Assembly (NCBI RefSeq): GCF_905163445.1
Contig: NC_053183.1
Location: 14,880,001-14,944,000 of the forward strand
Source of the DNA: Pararge aegeria
Taxonomy: Eukaryota; Arthropoda; Insecta; Lepidoptera; Nymphalidae
Reading direction: 5' to 3'
Length of the DNA stretch: 64,000 nucleotides
In this document: positions 1 through 11,100 of the stretch, one piece after another
Numbering within the stretch: the stretch's first letter is position 1
Layout of the letters: each line of letters starts with the position of its first letter
Program-made: the position numbers and the translations under genes
Notes under the pieces: generated by a model
Databases searched by the model: none
Told to the model about the DNA's origin: nothing
Seen by the model: the letters and a program-made list of their open reading frames with translations, nothing else

Positions 1-3000
1 CAGTCTCGTTTCCTGGAATACCTGAGTGGCTTGGAATCCAAACCAGTAAGATGAATAGTCCTTTTTGATTGCAAGAGAGCAGAGCCTTCCGGATTTTTAA
101 GATAATGGGAAATCGTGATTTGCTGCGAAAGGGGTTTTCTTTAATAGACATTAAACAGCTTAAAGAGTCAGTCAGAATAACCGTCTGTTGTACGTTATGG
201 GACAGTGCAAACAGGATTGCTTCCAAAAGAGCAATGGCCTCTCCGGTAAACACAGAAGACTCGGGAGGGCATTTAAATTTTAAAACAATTCTGTAAACAG
301 GAACCCAACATGCAGCACCAACACAACCTTCTGGAGACAGCTTTGAAGCATCAGTATATATAATAAGATGTTTTGACCAATTTTGACTAATATGCTTTTG
401 TAGTTTGATATTGGTATCTGGGGATCCTTTACTCAGACCTAGATCTGTGATGATGGAAGGGTTGTATATTAATGCTTTAAATGGGGTTGAATATAGTGGG
501 TTGATTGTGAAAGATGTCAGGGGATTAGGAAGGCTGGTATACTTTAGGAAACTATCTAGCAAGTAGGAAGACGAGTTACGGGAGCAAGGTGCGTGTGATA
601 GTTGGCTTAGTCGGTGCCAAAGAGGATGGGATGACAGCTGTAACATCTTGCTGATAAAGCGGTCACATAGATATTGTCGACGGATGGATAGAGGAGGGTC
701 AACGCATTCTACCTGCAAAGCATTAGTGGGGGAGGATTTCATTGCACCTAGAATAATTCTAAGGCATCTATACTGAATTTTGTTTAACTTTTCAGCAGCT
801 GATTTATTAAAAGGCTCTAAAACAAACATACAGTAATCCATGTGGCTACGTACTAAGGCATTATATAATAATTTTAAAGTATAGGGGTGAGCACCCCACC
901 AAACTCCCGCTATTGCTCGTAGTACATTGATGCCTTTTTCACATTTTTTGATAATGTGTTCAGAATGAGCAATTCCATTCAGTCGTGTGTCTAAATAAAC
1001 ACCTAAAAATTTAGCTTTAACTGCAAGGTTGATTGCTTGACCTTCAAATGAGATGTTGAGGTTCGGGAGGTATCTCTTCCTTGTAAATACCACTGCCTGA
1101 CATTTTCTCACTGATAGGGACAAGCCATGGTCAGACAGCCACTGGCCTAGATAATACAAAGCAGAATTGATACGACAGGATACTTCCTCTATACTGCCTG
1201 AGCTGTGATAGAGGACAATATCATCAGCATATTGTAAAATGGTACAAAAACTAGAAACAGACAATTCGAGGTCGTGGGTATATATGCTATAGAGCAGAGG
1301 ACTGAGAACAGAGCCTTGAGGGAGGCCTTTCCAGATCAATCTGGGGGGAAGAGAATTATTCTGATGCTTTACCAGAACATATCTGCAAAACAGCAGATTA
1401 CATATGAAATGAACCATCCTCGAGGGAACACTCAGCTTAAGTAGTTTCTGCCTGAGCACCGGAAGTAGGACATTATCATATGCAGAAGCAATATCAAGAA
1501 AAGCACCCACAAGGTACTCTCCTTTTGTAAAGGCTAATCTAATATCTGTTGTTAATACACTGAGACTGTCTGTTGTACTCATACCCTTCCGAAACCCAAA
1601 TTGGGAGGAGGGGAGAATATTTCTACTTTCCATTAACCATTCCAGTCGGTTTTTAAGGAGATGTTCTGTAACTTTAGCTAAAGTAGATGACAAAGCTATG
1701 GGTCTATATGAATTTGAATTAAGGGGATTTTTATAAGGTTTAAGGATAGGAATAACAATTTGAGATTTCCAGGAGTTTGGGATAGAACCAGTTTCCAAAC
1801 ATTTATTGATTATTTTAAGGTAATAAATTTTAGCTTTGTCATTTAAGTTAGCCAGGAAAGAATATGGAACGCCATCTTCCCCTGGAGCTGTATCTTTTAG
1901 ACCATTGAGAGCAATTTGAAGCTCAGAAAAGGAAAAGGGGGCATCCATTTCATCCGTACCTGGAGCTGGCGTAGTAGTTAGAAATGAGTCCACATAGGCA
2001 ACATAAGGTGGAGCTAATTTGTCTGCAAAGTTGTTAAGCCAGTCAGAAGGATTATTTGAGGAAGGATCAACGTGGCTCAGGGAGCGACGGAATCTCCTCA
2101 TATTTTCCCACACAATGGTGGAGGGTGAACGAGGGCTAAGCGATTCACAGAACTGCGTCCAACTTGCTCTTTTCTTTTTGAAGACTAATCTTTTAATTTT
2201 AGCATCTAGTTTTTGGTAACTATTAAAGTTATCCTGAGTCATGCAGGCTGAGTATAATTCTTCTGCAGCAGATCTTTTACCAAATAAATCGCTGCATTCA
2301 TCATCCCACCAAGGAGAGGAAAGCAGCGGATTTTTCACAGGGTGTTTTTTTGGAATATGGGAATCGGCCGAAGATATAAGAGATTTTAAAAAGAGATCAT
2401 AGCATACCAGAATGTTTCCATCACTTTCCAAATCGGGCAGAGTGTCTACAATGCAATCAACGGATAGGGCATAATCTTCCCAATTTGCTTTTTTAAGTTT
2501 ATACTTTAAAAGGGGATCATAGTTAGGGGTAGGTAAGGATTTATTATTTAATGTAACAATTATAGGAAAATGATCACTGCCACAGGTTGACTGTAGCACG
2601 TTCCAAGTCAGGCGCGATGCTAGGTTAGCCGAACATAGGGTGAGATCAACCGCTGATTTAGGGTTCTGATTGGGGTATACCCTTCGAGTAGGAGAACCGT
2701 CATTGAGGATGCAAAGACTGACATCATCAAGTAAATCAATCAGCAATGGAGAAAACCCGTCACTAGCATGGCACCCCCACATCGTGTGGTGGGTGTTAAA
2801 ATCACCCATGGCTATGATAGGGCTGGGAAGGGACGACAAGATTGCTTGTAATTCGGGAATAATAGAAGATGAGGGATGAGGAATATACAGAGATACAAAA
2901 GATATGTCTAGGGTACGGACAGCAACAGCATTGATCTGTTGACTGTGGGAAGGAAGAGCGATTTGGGTGTAGGGGAGGGAGTGCCGTAGAAATACAGCAC

Positions 3001-3193
3001 TGCCTGCATACCCATCACTCCTGTCATCCCTCAAACAGGAGAAGCCCGGCACCCGTAATCGCGAACCAGGCCTCAACCATGTCTCCGAGATGGCAAGAAT
3101 GGTGGGATTATGAAGGTTAATCAGAGAGATTAACTCATGTTTCTTGGGACGTAAACTTTTACAGTTCCACTGTAGCAGGGTTATTGGGCCCAT
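1..3193 (-). CDS. LINE ORF2 polyprotein: AP endonuclease, reverse transcriptase, RNase H (partial, runs off the left edge)
   Basis: Starts at ATG 3193-3191 (MGPITLLQWNCKSL) and stays open to base 1. The endonuclease covers residues ~1-215: WNCKS near the start, SETW, GDFNTHHTMWGCH near residue 128 and GSDHFPI near 205. The reverse transcriptase lies at ~400-700: the block YRPIALSS, the FGFRKG-like block, FLDIASAYDNV, LPQGSVLSPLLYSIY near 624 and the catalytic YADD near 654. RNase H follows: YTDAS near 948, the GEA glutamate near 984, TDS near 1008 and a WIPSHSGIPGNE terminus near 1056. All catalytic residues I looked for are present. Together these would nick target DNA, prime reverse transcription there and remove RNA. 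The frame is unbroken in this window, in contrast to the LINE relics elsewhere here. Confidence 0.92.
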   Translation of the reverse strand, partial: MGPITLLQWNCKSLRPKKHELISLINLHNPTILAISETWLRPGSRLRVPGFSCLRDDRSDGYAGSAVFLRHSLPYTQIALPSHSQQINAVAVRTLDISFVSLYIPHPSSSIIPELQAILSSLPSPIIAMGDFNTHHTMWGCHASDGFSPLLIDLLDDVSLCILNDGSPTRRVYPNQNPKSAVDLTLCSANLASRLTWNVLQSTCGSDHFPIIVTLNNKSLPTPNYDPLLKYKLKKANWEDYALSVDCIVDTLPDLESDGNILVCYDLFLKSLISSADSHIPKKHPVKNPLLSSPWWDDECSDLFGKRSAAEELYSACMTQDNFNSYQKLDAKIKRLVFKKKRASWTQFCESLSPRSPSTIVWENMRRFRRSLSHVDPSSNNPSDWLNNFADKLAPPYVAYVDSFLTTTPAPGTDEMDAPFSFSELQIALNGLKDTAPGEDGVPYSFLANLNDKAKIYYLKIINKCLETGSIPNSWKSQIVIPILKPYKNPLNSNSYRPIALSSTLAKVTEHLLKNRLEWLMESRNILPSSQFGFRKGMSTTDSLSVLTTDIRLAFTKGEYLVGAFLDIASAYDNVLLPVLRQKLLKLSVPSRMVHFICNLLFCRYVLVKHQNNSLPPRLIWKGLPQGSVLSPLLYSIYTHDLELSVSSFCTILQYADDIVLYHSSGSIEEVSCRINSALYYLGQWLSDHGLSLSVRKCQAVVFTRKRYLPNLNISFEGQAINLAVKAKFLGVYLDTRLNGIAHSEHIIKKCEKGINVLRAIAGVWWGAHPYTLKLLYNALVRSHMDYCMFVLEPFNKSAAEKLNKIQYRCLRIILGAMKSSPTNALQVECVDPPLSIRRQYLCDRFISKMLQLSSHPLWHRLSQLSHAPCSRNSSSYLLDSFLKYTSLPNPLTSFTINPLYSTPFKALIYNPSIITDLGLSKGSPDTNIKLQKHISQNWSKHLIIYTDASKLSPEGCVGAACWVPVYRIVLKFKCPPESSVFTGEAIALLEAILFALSHNVQQTVILTDSLSCLMSIKENPFRSKSRFPIILKIRKALLSCNQKGLFILLVWIPSHSGIPGNET

Positions 3194-4547
3194 TTTGGAG
3201 TAGTTTAAAAAGTTGGCTTAAGTTTTTGGCAACGTTGGGCGGTAAGGGAATTTCACTACATGGAGCGACAATACTAAGTAGAAATTCGGAGATAAACTCA
3301 AGCATTTTACCTTGGGAGGGAGGGTTCTCAACATTGTTGTTGAGAGCGCATCCATTAGGAAGGGATGAGGAGTAATCACCGACAATAGTCTGAACAGCTT
3401 TTTTGTCGTAGCCCTTTGCTAGAGGAGCTCGGGGACGAGGAGAGCGGAAAACTGTTTGCCGGTAGGAGGTTTTGGTGGAAGTTACATTAGTAGGAGTAAA
3501 CATTTCTTTTGTTATCTCAGCATAGGACCTGCGGACAGGAGGAAACTGAGATGATGCTTCAATGTAAGATTTATTATTCTGAGACATGACCATTTTAATA
3601 GATTGCTGCCTGGAGAATTCTGGGCAGTCTTTATCAGTAGCAAAATGACTACCAGAGCAGTGTAAACATGTAGATAATTCCTTGATGACCAAACATGAGT
3701 CACCTGTATGGGGCTGAGCACATCTGTAGCATCTGGGCTTAGATCTGCAGATTGTTTTAATGTGGCCAAAACGGCAGCAGTTCTGGCACTGTATTGTTGG
3801 AAGTTTATATGTTTCAACTGGCAGTGAGGTGTGGTATGAATATACCTTAGCAGGAAGCATTTGCCCCCTGAAGGTTAGGACAACAGATTGGGTAGGCACC
3901 CAAGTGATGACACCCTCTGTGACAGATTTTCTGTTCAGTCGCCTTGATTTCAGAACCTCACCACAGCCAGGCGGGAGCTCTAGCGAATCAACAAGCTCGT
4001 CCATCGACCAGTCCACGGGAACTCCTTTCACCAGCCCCATTCTGGTTATGTTGTATGTGGGAATTATAGCTCTATATTTGCATAACTTTAAAACTGGACT
4101 AACCAGAAAGTTGTTGGCAGCTTGGGCAGAAGTAAACTCTACAGTAATTTTGTTGCGGCCTATATTTTTGACGCCGTCGTGGATAATTGAACCAATTTTG
4201 TGTTTGTGCAAGAATTGACCGAAATTTATAGCCCGTAATGACGCTCCAGAGGAAGGGTCCTCCACTTCCCGTGAGACTTGGACGATAAAAGGCCCATTAT
4301 CATCGTCAGAGTATGACTTGGCGCCTTCGGTGAAGGAAGGATGTATGTAAAGGCTTTGAACGGATGGGTTTACCTGAGTAGGATCAGTTATAGTTTTTTT
4401 GGCCGCATATACGTTGGTATCCTCTCCTTGTCGTTTGCGAGACGAGGCTGATGCCCCCGGGTCGGGCGGCTCAGGAGGTGTATCTAGATCCATTTTACTG
4501 GAAACACTATAACTACAGACACATAATAAATATTTAACCAACACCAA
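3159..4547 (-). CDS. LINE ORF1 (gag-like RNA-binding protein with three zinc knuckles)
   Basis: Encodes 462 aa from the first Met; the Met at 4493 (residue 19, MDLDTPPEPPDP) is an equally plausible start. Residues ~80-245 form an RRM-like region as in other insect LINE gag proteins. Three zinc knuckles follow at ~254-308: C-x2-C-x4-H-x4-C (CQNCCRFGHIKTIC), C-x2-C-x3-H-x4-C (CYRCAQPHTGDSC) and a looser C-x2-C-x3-H-x6-C. Proteins of this type coat the element RNA and act as nucleic-acid chaperones. The stop TAA at 3159-3161 lies inside the start of ORF2, so ORF2 is probably made by re-initiation or termination-reinitiation. There is no internal stop. Confidence 0.9.
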   Translation of the reverse strand: MVLVKYLLCVCSYSVSSKMDLDTPPEPPDPGASASSRKRQGEDTNVYAAKKTITDPTQVNPSVQSLYIHPSFTEGAKSYSDDDNGPFIVQVSREVEDPSSGASLRAINFGQFLHKHKIGSIIHDGVKNIGRNKITVEFTSAQAANNFLVSPVLKLCKYRAIIPTYNITRMGLVKGVPVDWSMDELVDSLELPPGCGEVLKSRRLNRKSVTEGVITWVPTQSVVLTFRGQMLPAKVYSYHTSLPVETYKLPTIQCQNCCRFGHIKTICRSKPRCYRCAQPHTGDSCLVIKELSTCLHCSGSHFATDKDCPEFSRQQSIKMVMSQNNKSYIEASSQFPPVRRSYAEITKEMFTPTNVTSTKTSYRQTVFRSPRPRAPLAKGYDKKAVQTIVGDYSSSLPNGCALNNNVENPPSQGKMLEFISEFLLSIVAPCSEIPLPPNVAKNLSQLFKLLQNGPNNPATVEL

Positions 4548-4860
4548 ATACGGTTAGATTTATACGAATATCACCAATGACAACTATTTCTGCTGCTGTG
4601 TAAATTCACATAAAACACCGAAATTACACCGGAATCTCACTAACACGTGTGCACAAATTGACAGGCCAAGTTACAGTTCAATATAAACAACACCAAATCC
4701 TTTTCAAGACGAGTTTACAATAAAATCAAAGAAAAATTTGAAAAAACCGCGTCCGCCATGTACGAAGTTTCCCGCCGAACCTCCTTGAGAATCAAAAACA
4801 GCGTGAACAAGTGTCAACACTCAACTGTCATGTTGACAGACTTCCACAGCTATTTAAAAA

Positions 4861-5730
4861 GTGTCATTGCCAAAAACACCGCCTTATGTCATTCTAAGAT
4901 CATTTTCATAATTCAATATATTGTTCGCTTTAAATAAGTGACAGCGGTCGTCGAGCGACTTGTGGCCAAATTTTGTTATTGTTATTAAGATTAGACAAAA
5001 ATGATTTATTGTTAAATATTTGCTTCTGGCATTAATTATTAACTTTGAAGATTAATGAACGATTATATACGTTGAAGACAAGCTATTTCTAAAGGTTTTT
5101 TCTTATGTCAAACATTGTGTACCTATTGCGACTGTCAGCTGTACGTCAATATGACATTTTATTCTCGCTCAAGGGAGTTCTTGAAAAGTTAATTTCATTA
5201 AACTTAACCAAAGTCTAATAACTGAAAAAATTATATTTCTTGTCTTTGCAAATGATGTAATAAACAATTTTCTATAAACTTTGAACCTGTGTGTATTGAT
5301 ATAGCCATGAAAATGGCTTTGGCAGAGGTTTAAAAATTCCATGCTACACGTAACACTATCACTAATTAGGAAAGGTAACAAACATTTATCACGTATTCCT
5401 AGAATCTTAATACGATTGAAGTTATCGGCAGAAAGTATTCGATTTAAGTGTTTTTGTTTTGGTCAGTTAAAATTAGGTTATATTATTGGTTAGGGTTTCT
5501 CAGAAAATAATTAAGCATTAAATGGCCTTGTAATACTATTGAAGTATTAATGATCCCTTGCGCCTACTCTTGCAAAGGTTGTTCTTTTGTTTAAAATAAC
5601 TAACTTATCTGAAAGCTAGTGTTGTTTGTGTACTACAAAACAAAAGATCCACCATTAAAAGTTTATTTCGGCTTAGTATAACCAAATTGGCATCTCATTA
5701 TTTACTCTTTTAAATTTTTCCATATTTCAG
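4861..5730. other. Intergenic / 5' region of the SLC25A51-like gene
   Basis: About 870 bp between the 5' end of the LINE and the acceptor of the first coding exon of the carrier gene (AG at 5729-5730). It is AT-rich and no coding frame is convincing. It should hold the promoter and one or more 5' UTR exons of the carrier, because the first coding exon is preceded by a clear polypyrimidine tract and AG. I could not place the first exon. Confidence 0.5.
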
Positions 5731-5749
5731 ATGGTGGGTTGGATAAATT

Positions 5750-7587
5750 ATGCCATGTGATGGGCAGAGGATGTCAGAGCGTCAGCTATTAGACAGGAGT
5801 TGCCTGAATGAAGGCAGCATGGCTGTGCCAGTCAGTGTCAACAGTTTACCACAGCATTGGAGGGAGTTTGCATGCGGAGGTGGTGCAGCTTTCTGCAATA
5901 TTCTCATCAGCTACCCTTTGAACAAACTTATATTTAGACAGGTTAAACATTTTGCTTTTTACCTTATCCTTTACAAGTGTTATACCCGTGCGTGCTACTG
6001 GATTTCAAAATACTAAAAAGAAAATTCAAAACATCTTTTTGTTCAAAAATTCTTCATTAGTTAACTGAAACCTAAGCCTAGCAGGGTTCCTTGGTCTAAG
6101 AAGAGCCAACCACAAAAGTTTGTGGTAAGTTTGTGACAAAGTAGTCAGGTTTTTTTTATTATGACCATCATACACTCTCACTTAATTTGTCTGGTAGAAG
6201 GGTTTGGCTATTACTTGTTACCACCCTGCCAACAAAGATTTTCAGCTACAGGATTTAGTGTTCCAGTACAATGTCGTGTAGAAACTGTTTAGGGGTATAG
6301 GTTTAATATAACTGCCATGGACCTAACAGGTTAGCTTAGACTACATAATCACACCATCATGAGATTGCAGTCAAAGGCTAACTTGTAGTGAAATAAAATA
6401 AAATAGCTATAAAGTTAGATACCACTATAACACCAATTACTGCTGGTGTGGTATTCCAGTTTTACAGTTGAACTCAATAATATTCCTGGAAGAAATAGCT
6501 TTGTATGCTTAAAATAGCCTATATGCAAGCCAGTATTTATTCCAATCTGTTCAGTTGTCAATGTGTGATTGAGTTTCACATTATGATGTTGGCATCATCT
6601 CAACCATTGGACTTCCACTGCTGGACATAGGACTGTTGTAGGGATTTTATTCACTGCTGTTTTGTGCGTCTTATATTGTGACTTCCTGCAACTTGTTTTA
6701 TGTCACCTGTCCACTTTATGAGCAGTCTCTCCAGCACCTTGGGACCACAATAACCATTGGTTCTTAAAGTTATGTGGCTCACCCTATGCCACTTTAGCTA
6801 TTCTAAATTTACGAAATCAAATTCATATTACTATGATGTTATTTTTTATATTTAATTTCAGATGATGCATGGAGTCGAAGCGACATTTGCATTGCACCAA
6901 CTACAGAAAGAAGGTATGGGATACCTGTACCGTGGTATGCTTCCACCTTTACTACAGAGATCAATGTCAATGTCGCTCATGTTTGGAGTCTATGATGAAT
7001 GCCTTCAGCCCCTCCTAGAGTACAAAATTAATCCCTATGCTGCCAAAACTATAGCAGGAGTAGTTGCTGGTTGCTTTGAAGCAACCCTAATGCCATTTGA
7101 AAGACTGCAAACTTTGCTGATACATCCCAAATATCATAATCAGTTCAAAAACACAGCCCACGCGTCAAGTCACATTGCTAAATACTATGGAATAAAAGAG
7201 TTTTATAGAGGACTTGTGCCTATCCTATTGAGAAATGGACCATCAAATGCCATGTTCTTCATTATTAGAGATGAAGTACGCATACGTTTACCTAATCAAG
7301 AAAACATGCTTTATGAAAGCATACAAAATTTTATTGCTGGTGCATCTATTGGAGCTTTTCTTAGCACATTATTTTACCCCTTGAATGTCATAAAGATAGC
7401 TATGCAGTGTGAACTCGGAGGACCTCATCGAACACTTATTTATGAATTCAACTACATTCTTAGAAAGAGAGGATCCAAGTTTGCGAATTTCTATCATGGG
7501 GCATTACTTAATATATCCCGAGCATTTTTAAGTTGGGGTATAATTAATGCTTCATATGAAATTTTTAGGAAATTTTTATATCCCTAG
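5750..7587 (+). CDS. SLC25A51: Mitochondrial carrier, SLC25A51 (MCART1)-like NAD+ transporter
   Basis: Two coding exons, 5750-5941 and 6862-7587, joined in phase 0 across a 920-bp GT-AG intron, give 305 aa; the human protein has about 297. A TAA lies in frame just upstream of the ATG at 5750; the Met at 5771 is an alternative start. Three tandem carrier repeats are visible, with family-specific rather than canonical signatures: SYPLNKLIFRQ, MPFERLQTLL and FYPLNVIKIAMQ. The stretches GYLYRGMLPPL, FYRGLVPILLRNGPSN and ISRAFLSWGIINASYE match SLC25A51/52 closely. Members of this family import NAD+ into the mitochondrial matrix through the inner membrane. The intron carries old SINE-like relics. 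Assignment to the 51/52 branch is firm; substrate is by homology. Confidence 0.9.
6195..6405 (+). repeat. S3 SINE relic in the carrier intron
   Basis: Carries the core and tail of the family called S3 here: a segment reading GTGTAGAAAC, then a GTTAGC...GACTACATAATCA block, an ATTGCAGTCAA block and an A-rich tail after GTAGTG. The same blocks recur at 12125-12250 (+), 15000-15135 (-), 29030-29345 (-), 49660-50120 (+) and 57005-57175 (-). This copy lacks the tRNA-like head. Confidence 0.55.
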
Positions 7588-7897
7588 TCACCATTTCTGT
7601 TATACCTGATTATTTTTTGTTGTTTGTTTTTTAATTTACTGTTGAGATGCAGTTTGTATATATATGTATATGGATTTTGAAGTATTATGAAAGTGTAACT
7701 TAGGTAGAAGCTTTACTATAAAATGCAGCATTTAATTAAGTGTTGTTACAATCTTGTATTTCATACTCAATCGAATTGTGGTCAAATATTTGATGCTTGT
7801 ATAATAATATGCATGTGATGAGATTTTAAGGAATATTTTTTCCGATTACTTTTCAAAGCTCTATCACATTTATATCATTTAGTAACACTGTAATCAT

Positions 7898-7903
7898 AAT
7901 AAA
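7898..7903 (+). promoter_or_regulatory. Polyadenylation signal AATAAA, SLC25A51-like gene
   Basis: First AATAAA downstream of the stop codon, about 310 bp into the 3' UTR; another AATAAA lies at 8024-8029. Confidence 0.5.
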
Positions 7904-8191
7904 TCGAATTCTGCAATAGTCATGCAAAATATCTGTTTAAATTAAAATGTATATAGAAACGATCTTTTATTATATACCAGAGTTTATTTACGACATAGGT
8001 ATATTGAGTAGGTTTTAAACGGAAATAAAATTTCTCGGAAATTAATTAGCGTGTTTCATATTTCTGCGTCACAAAGTCCGTAAAATTTTCCGGTGTTTGC
8101 AATTATTTCTTTCTGTGTTGATAAAATCGTCAAGTTTGTTTGAGATATTGGTTGTGTGCATACGAAAACATGTGAACAGCAATGACTGATA

Positions 8192-11100
8192 ATGCAAAAG
8201 GATTTGTATATAGAACTTCGTATATGTGTTATTTCATTGCTAATCGCATTTATAGGTGAGTGATATCGTCATGATGAAGCGGCTATAGCCTAGTGGTCGG
8301 GACTACGGTTTCACTTTCGAGGTGCCGAGTTCGAACCCCGGCACGGACCTCCTAAGTTTTCTAAGTCATGCGCGTTTTAAGATTTAAAATAACAGTTGCT
8401 TTAAAATAACGGTCAAGGAAAACATTGTGAGGAAACCTTCATACCTGAGATTTCTCCATAATGGTCTTGAAAGCGTGTGAAGTCTGGTGGACTTCATATC
8501 GCATATTCGCACTTATATGGTTGACTACTGCCTAAACCAGCCTCGTTCTGAGAGGAGACCTGGAGACCCTGTAGTGGGCCGGTTCCCATTACCGGCCCAC
8601 TACAGGGTCTCCAGGATGAATCGTCGGATGATGTATCGTCATTGGTAAGCTTCCCATAAATGAATATTGTTGAGGCTGCTTTTTCATCGGCTAAGTTTGT
8701 TGTGGGCTTCTTAGACCAGGGCGCGTTTGGAACCCTCGTAGCTTTAGTTTTAAATTGACGAATTTAGTTATCGCCATCAACTCACTGCTATATCATATTT
8801 TATATGTAATGATTCGTATAAAGAAATATTTGACTTTGACTTTGACCATCAGACATGAGCCTTTGTCGGAGAAATGTGTTTTTAAGTATAAAATATTAAT
8901 CCTTACAAAAAAGAGTCAATTTCTATCAACTTATGAAGATAACCAGAAGTATGTACCTTGCCTTTCACAGGATGCCATTTGGTCGCATAGTTTAAGAGAT
9001 ATATCTCTGGATATATGGGAGAGATCTATGAGTAAGGTATAACAGGAAGTCATGACCATTATAACATTATGCACCGACCTTTAGTTCACGTGGGTGAAAC
9101 CGAGGAGAATGTTATGGGACAGTTACATAGTTTTTGAGCTTTGACTTCGCTCCCTTCGACTTCGATACCGCATCAATACGTTATTTTACCAAGGGATCTG
9201 ATATATTTTTTTTACCTTACAATTATTTTATCCTATAATAATATAATAATTTTACGCTAATAGGTTCCATACGTAAGTATTGCTTCACATGGTAGTCATC
9301 GAATATTAGGTCAACAATGTTTATAGTTCTTGGAAAAATCTTAAGAATTTTCGTATACCTAAATTCTAATTAGATACGATACTTAACTTTTATGGGCAGT
9401 AGTCATTCAGTACCTACCCTAAGTTAAATGTTTGTAGGCTCCTAATCGAAAGTTCGATTCGAATATCTATATATTATAACGTCAGAGCAAAATGGAAACT
9501 TGTTTTACAGCTCAAGATTCATTCTAACTTCTACAGGTAGCGTATGTGGCAAATTAATAAAACAAATACATTAAGTACATTTTGCTTTGAAGTTACAGTG
9601 TTCGAAAACGACCTCGTTTGCGAGCGTACAGCACTCAGCACACAGGTATCTAAATGCTAAACGTAATGGTAACAGAGTCAAAACGTCCGGAGTTTCGCGA
9701 CGACTATCGCTATGAGAAGGCTTTCGGCGCGTTCTACAAACTGCATCCTGAAGCGGTAAACTGGTACCAATCCCGCATACGCTGTGAGGCGGAGGGTACT
9801 GAATTATTCGTCCCAGCTAACCTGGACGAGGCTGACAGTATCCCGCTGCTCATCGCTCCGATATTGACGAAATATGAAGGAGTTTACGTCGGCATACACG
9901 ATTTGTACTCTGAAAGAACATTTATAACAATCAAAGGTAAGGCGCCTTATGAGAAACTAATACTCGTACGATGCACATAGTTATTAGATTTTTTTTGGAA
10001 TAGATATTTAATATTTTTTGAATTTTTTTTGACGGCCGACTGTTTGGCCGTCCAAGGCCGTGGGTTCGATTCCAATTTCGATTACAACTGGAAAAATGTT
10101 TGTGTGATGAACATAAATGTTTTTCAGTGTCTGGGTGTTTATCTTTATATTAGAAGTATTTGGGTAGATATATTATTCATACAAAATATTCATCAGTCAT
10201 CTTAGTACCTAACTTAACACAAGCTACGCTAATTTTTGGGCTAGATGGCGATGTGTTTATTGTCGTAATATATTTTGTTTATAATAGATATTAGTAAGTA
10301 TTTCAAAATAACTAAATCATGCCGTGCCTAGTATTATGTTTCCAGTTCTTTATTATAAGTATTCTATGCTATTTATCACTACCGGTTGGTAACGGTTTTA
10401 CTAAAAATACTAGTCAGCAATAGCCTATAAAATCTGCTGCTAGTTTTTTCTTTATAGTTCATATATTTATAGATATATATAGATAGATAAATTCTTTATT
10501 GCACACAATTAAGGGATAAAGACAATAAATATAAAATATAAATAAATTTACATATAATATATCCATCAAATTATTGATGGACCAATCAGATATCTATCAT
10601 AAGACGTATGTGTATTTATTTATCATTTCCTTTTAATTGACTTTTTCCCCTTTTCAGCTTGTTTTTAAAGTCAGTTTTTTCTGGCTTCTTTATGACATAC
10701 AAGTATATATTATTTTATTTATTATTATTTATCAATTTTTGTAATATATGTTTATTATTTAAGTATTAATTTGTGTACCTACACCCTAACCCTTCTTCTT
10801 AACTTCATTATACATTTTCTTTCTTTCTTTCATTTTTTCAGTTTTTTTTTTTTATATCTTTGTCTTTGGTGTACCTACAATAAAATGTATTTGATTTGAT
10901 TTGATATCCATCATTGCAGCAATGGTGCTTAACGGAGGTGCTCTGTCACAAAAGGCTACTACTGAAGTAAGCTACTATATAAAAGGCCTCTCACAACAAG
11001 ATATTTTGCCCGTTGTCACCACACCTACTAGACCGACAGGTTAGGACCACTGGATGCCAGTAGCACAGAGGACGCTACCCGTTCTCCGTTATATTCATTT

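Larger units (their letters stand above)
1..4860 (-). mobile_element. Near full-length non-LTR retrotransposon (LINE, RNase H-bearing, I-superfamily-like), 3' end outside window
   Basis: On the minus strand, a 5' UTR (about 4548-4860) is followed by ORF1 (4547-3159) and then ORF2 (3193 to beyond base 1). The two frames overlap by 35 bp. I read ORF2 codon by codon and found no stop or frameshift over 1064 codons. The layout CCHC gag / AP endonuclease / RT / RNase H is that of the I superfamily of LINEs; the RNase H excludes plain Jockey and CR1 types. The 5' boundary is estimated, because the 3' end and the target-site duplication lie outside the window. Intact frames suggest a recent, possibly still active insertion. 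It lies head-to-head with the SLC25A51-like gene, so its internal promoter region sits just upstream of that gene. Confidence 0.9.

Noticed and set aside
2670..2879. Plus-strand frames over the left LINE (also 69-296, 2019-2219, 3184-3375, 3760-4218)
   Set aside because: They are antisense shadows of the intact ORF1 and ORF2, which carry recognisable domains on the minus strand.
8272..8345. Possible tRNA genes at SINE heads (also at 23566, 32685, 47772, 50687)
   Set aside because: A and B boxes are present, but the sequences continue into shared SINE bodies and do not fold as intact cloverleafs with acceptor stems.
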